Below are positions 63,448 through 64,000 of a stretch of 64,000 nucleotides of DNA, in pieces. The first letter of the stretch is position 1, and the number at the start of each line of letters is the position of its first letter. The position numbers and the translations under genes are program-made. The stretch is from Neoarius graeffei (lineage: Eukaryota; Chordata; Actinopteri; Siluriformes; Ariidae), in assembly GCF_027579695.1 (NCBI RefSeq), contig NC_083587.1, positions 38,795,732 through 38,859,731 on the forward strand. The letters run 5' to 3'. Below the pieces are notes generated by a model. It did not search any database. It had not been told where the DNA came from and saw nothing but the letters and a program-made list of their open reading frames with translations.

Positions 63448-64000
63448 GTAAGTGCACACATATGGCAGCAAGAGCTGAGGAGGCTAATTGGTAGCCTACA
63501 GATGTTCACTATGGTTGACAGCGTGTGTTAATTGTATGTAATATATATATTTTTTTTAAAAACTGAATTGCACTAAATGTGCTTACATGAAATGTATTTA
63601 AAAAAAAGCTCTACAAACATAAAGACAACAGGTGTGTTGTATTGTGAACAAAGGAATTGCATTCATATAAATCTTTTGATTCTAAGTTAGTTTCATTATA
63701 TAGGAGCTCTGAGGGATTCTGACTGATTCAAAGTTACCTGAATGCAACTCAACATTCTTCATTTACTTTGCTTTGTGTTTAATGTGGGAACAACATGTAC
63801 CACACAACATGGTATAGTTTTGTTAGTTTGTTTCATTCAGTGTTTATCTGCACTGTAAACCCCAACTGCTCAGTGAACTCAAAATATTAGTGGAAACTGA
63901 TTACCACTAACATTTCATTTTTTTCTGAAGTTTTAAACTTTTTAGATATTTCAAGTTTTTGGAAAATTTTAAGTACTTTATACAAAATAAATCTGAGCTA
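63448..64000 (+). other. Intron 2 of the lipoxygenase-like gene (start)
   Basis: AT-rich sequence following the GTAAGT donor. I see no second coding exon before the window ends. Confidence 0.5.

Noticed and set aside
63204-63531. Longer frames through the CACT repeat joined to the lipoxygenase exon
   Set aside because: The acceptor TACAG at 63290, the ATG at 63298 and the GTAAGT donor at 63448 define the exon. The repeat is intronic, and its frames are compositional.

Overview
The window looks like nuclear DNA of a teleost fish. The evidence is spliced vertebrate-type genes, a dense load of fish-typical transposable elements, and at least eleven copies of a tRNA-derived SINE whose body matches the common fish type often called Mermaid-like (name from memory). 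I cannot name the species. A siluriform is possible, but nothing seen here proves it.

Host genes occupy few bases. (1) A complete seven-coding-exon eEF1A-like gene lies on + at 10228-12420 (458 codons plus stop, all phases compatible). It is clearly diverged: the P-loop reads GHVDGGKST and the SGW-type G5 motif reads SVW. Its first coding intron appears to be a GC-AG intron. (2) Facing it on - is the C-terminal half of ASAP1 (Arf-GAP with SH3, ankyrin and PH domains). Exons at 59526-59633, 59177-59396, 17302-17380, 15136-15200, 14537-15009, 14318-14437 and 13991-14065 join in phase to encode the acidic DESDDD segment, the Pro-rich region with PPKP repeats and the complete C-terminal SH3 domain. 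One intron of about 41.8 kb lies between 59177 and 17380. (3) At the right end, on +, is the 5' end of a lipoxygenase-family gene: a TATA-like box, a non-coding exon and a 50-codon PLAT-domain exon at 63298-63447. Its position suggests it is nested in, or abuts, the ASAP1 transcription unit.

Almost everything else is mobile DNA. 1-4355 is the 3' part of a chromodomain Ty3/gypsy (Sushi-like) element with a PEG10-type -1 frameshift heptamer and a 3' LTR. 4356-9840 holds a Tc1 remnant, the endonuclease end of a LINE, SINEs and a hAT-like insertion. The ASAP1 giant intron holds, in order: a Tc1/mariner relic (17928-19472); a complete Gmr1-type gypsy element with integrase upstream of RT, two roughly 0.94-kb LTRs and a 5-bp duplication (19696-26261); a region with arrays of a 20-bp palindrome and a small HTH-like ORF (29640-30470); a truncated LINE between two 0.4-kb direct repeats (30471-35015); a non-autonomous hAT with perfect ends that carries two long palindromes (35360-37006); several Tc1 elements with nested SINEs (37606-39366, 39961-42471, 45700-48330); a foldback repeat (43313-44254); a THAP/P-element-like relic with an internal Tc1 (48504-50714); and a 7.5-kb hAT-like element whose 40-bp minisatellite has been split by a DIRS-type tyrosine-recombinase retrotransposon (52031-57870), itself interrupted by a TTAA MITE. 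A Tc1/mariner with a full-length transposase frame (60747-62522) lies upstream of the lipoxygenase promoter.

The most notable items are the GC-AG intron and diverged GTPase motifs of the eEF1A paralogue, the Gmr1-type domain order, the DIRS internal complementary region with GTT junctions inside a minisatellite, the twin long palindromes in the hAT element, and the palindrome-array element near 30 kb. All identifications come from reading the sequence and from family knowledge. No database search was run.
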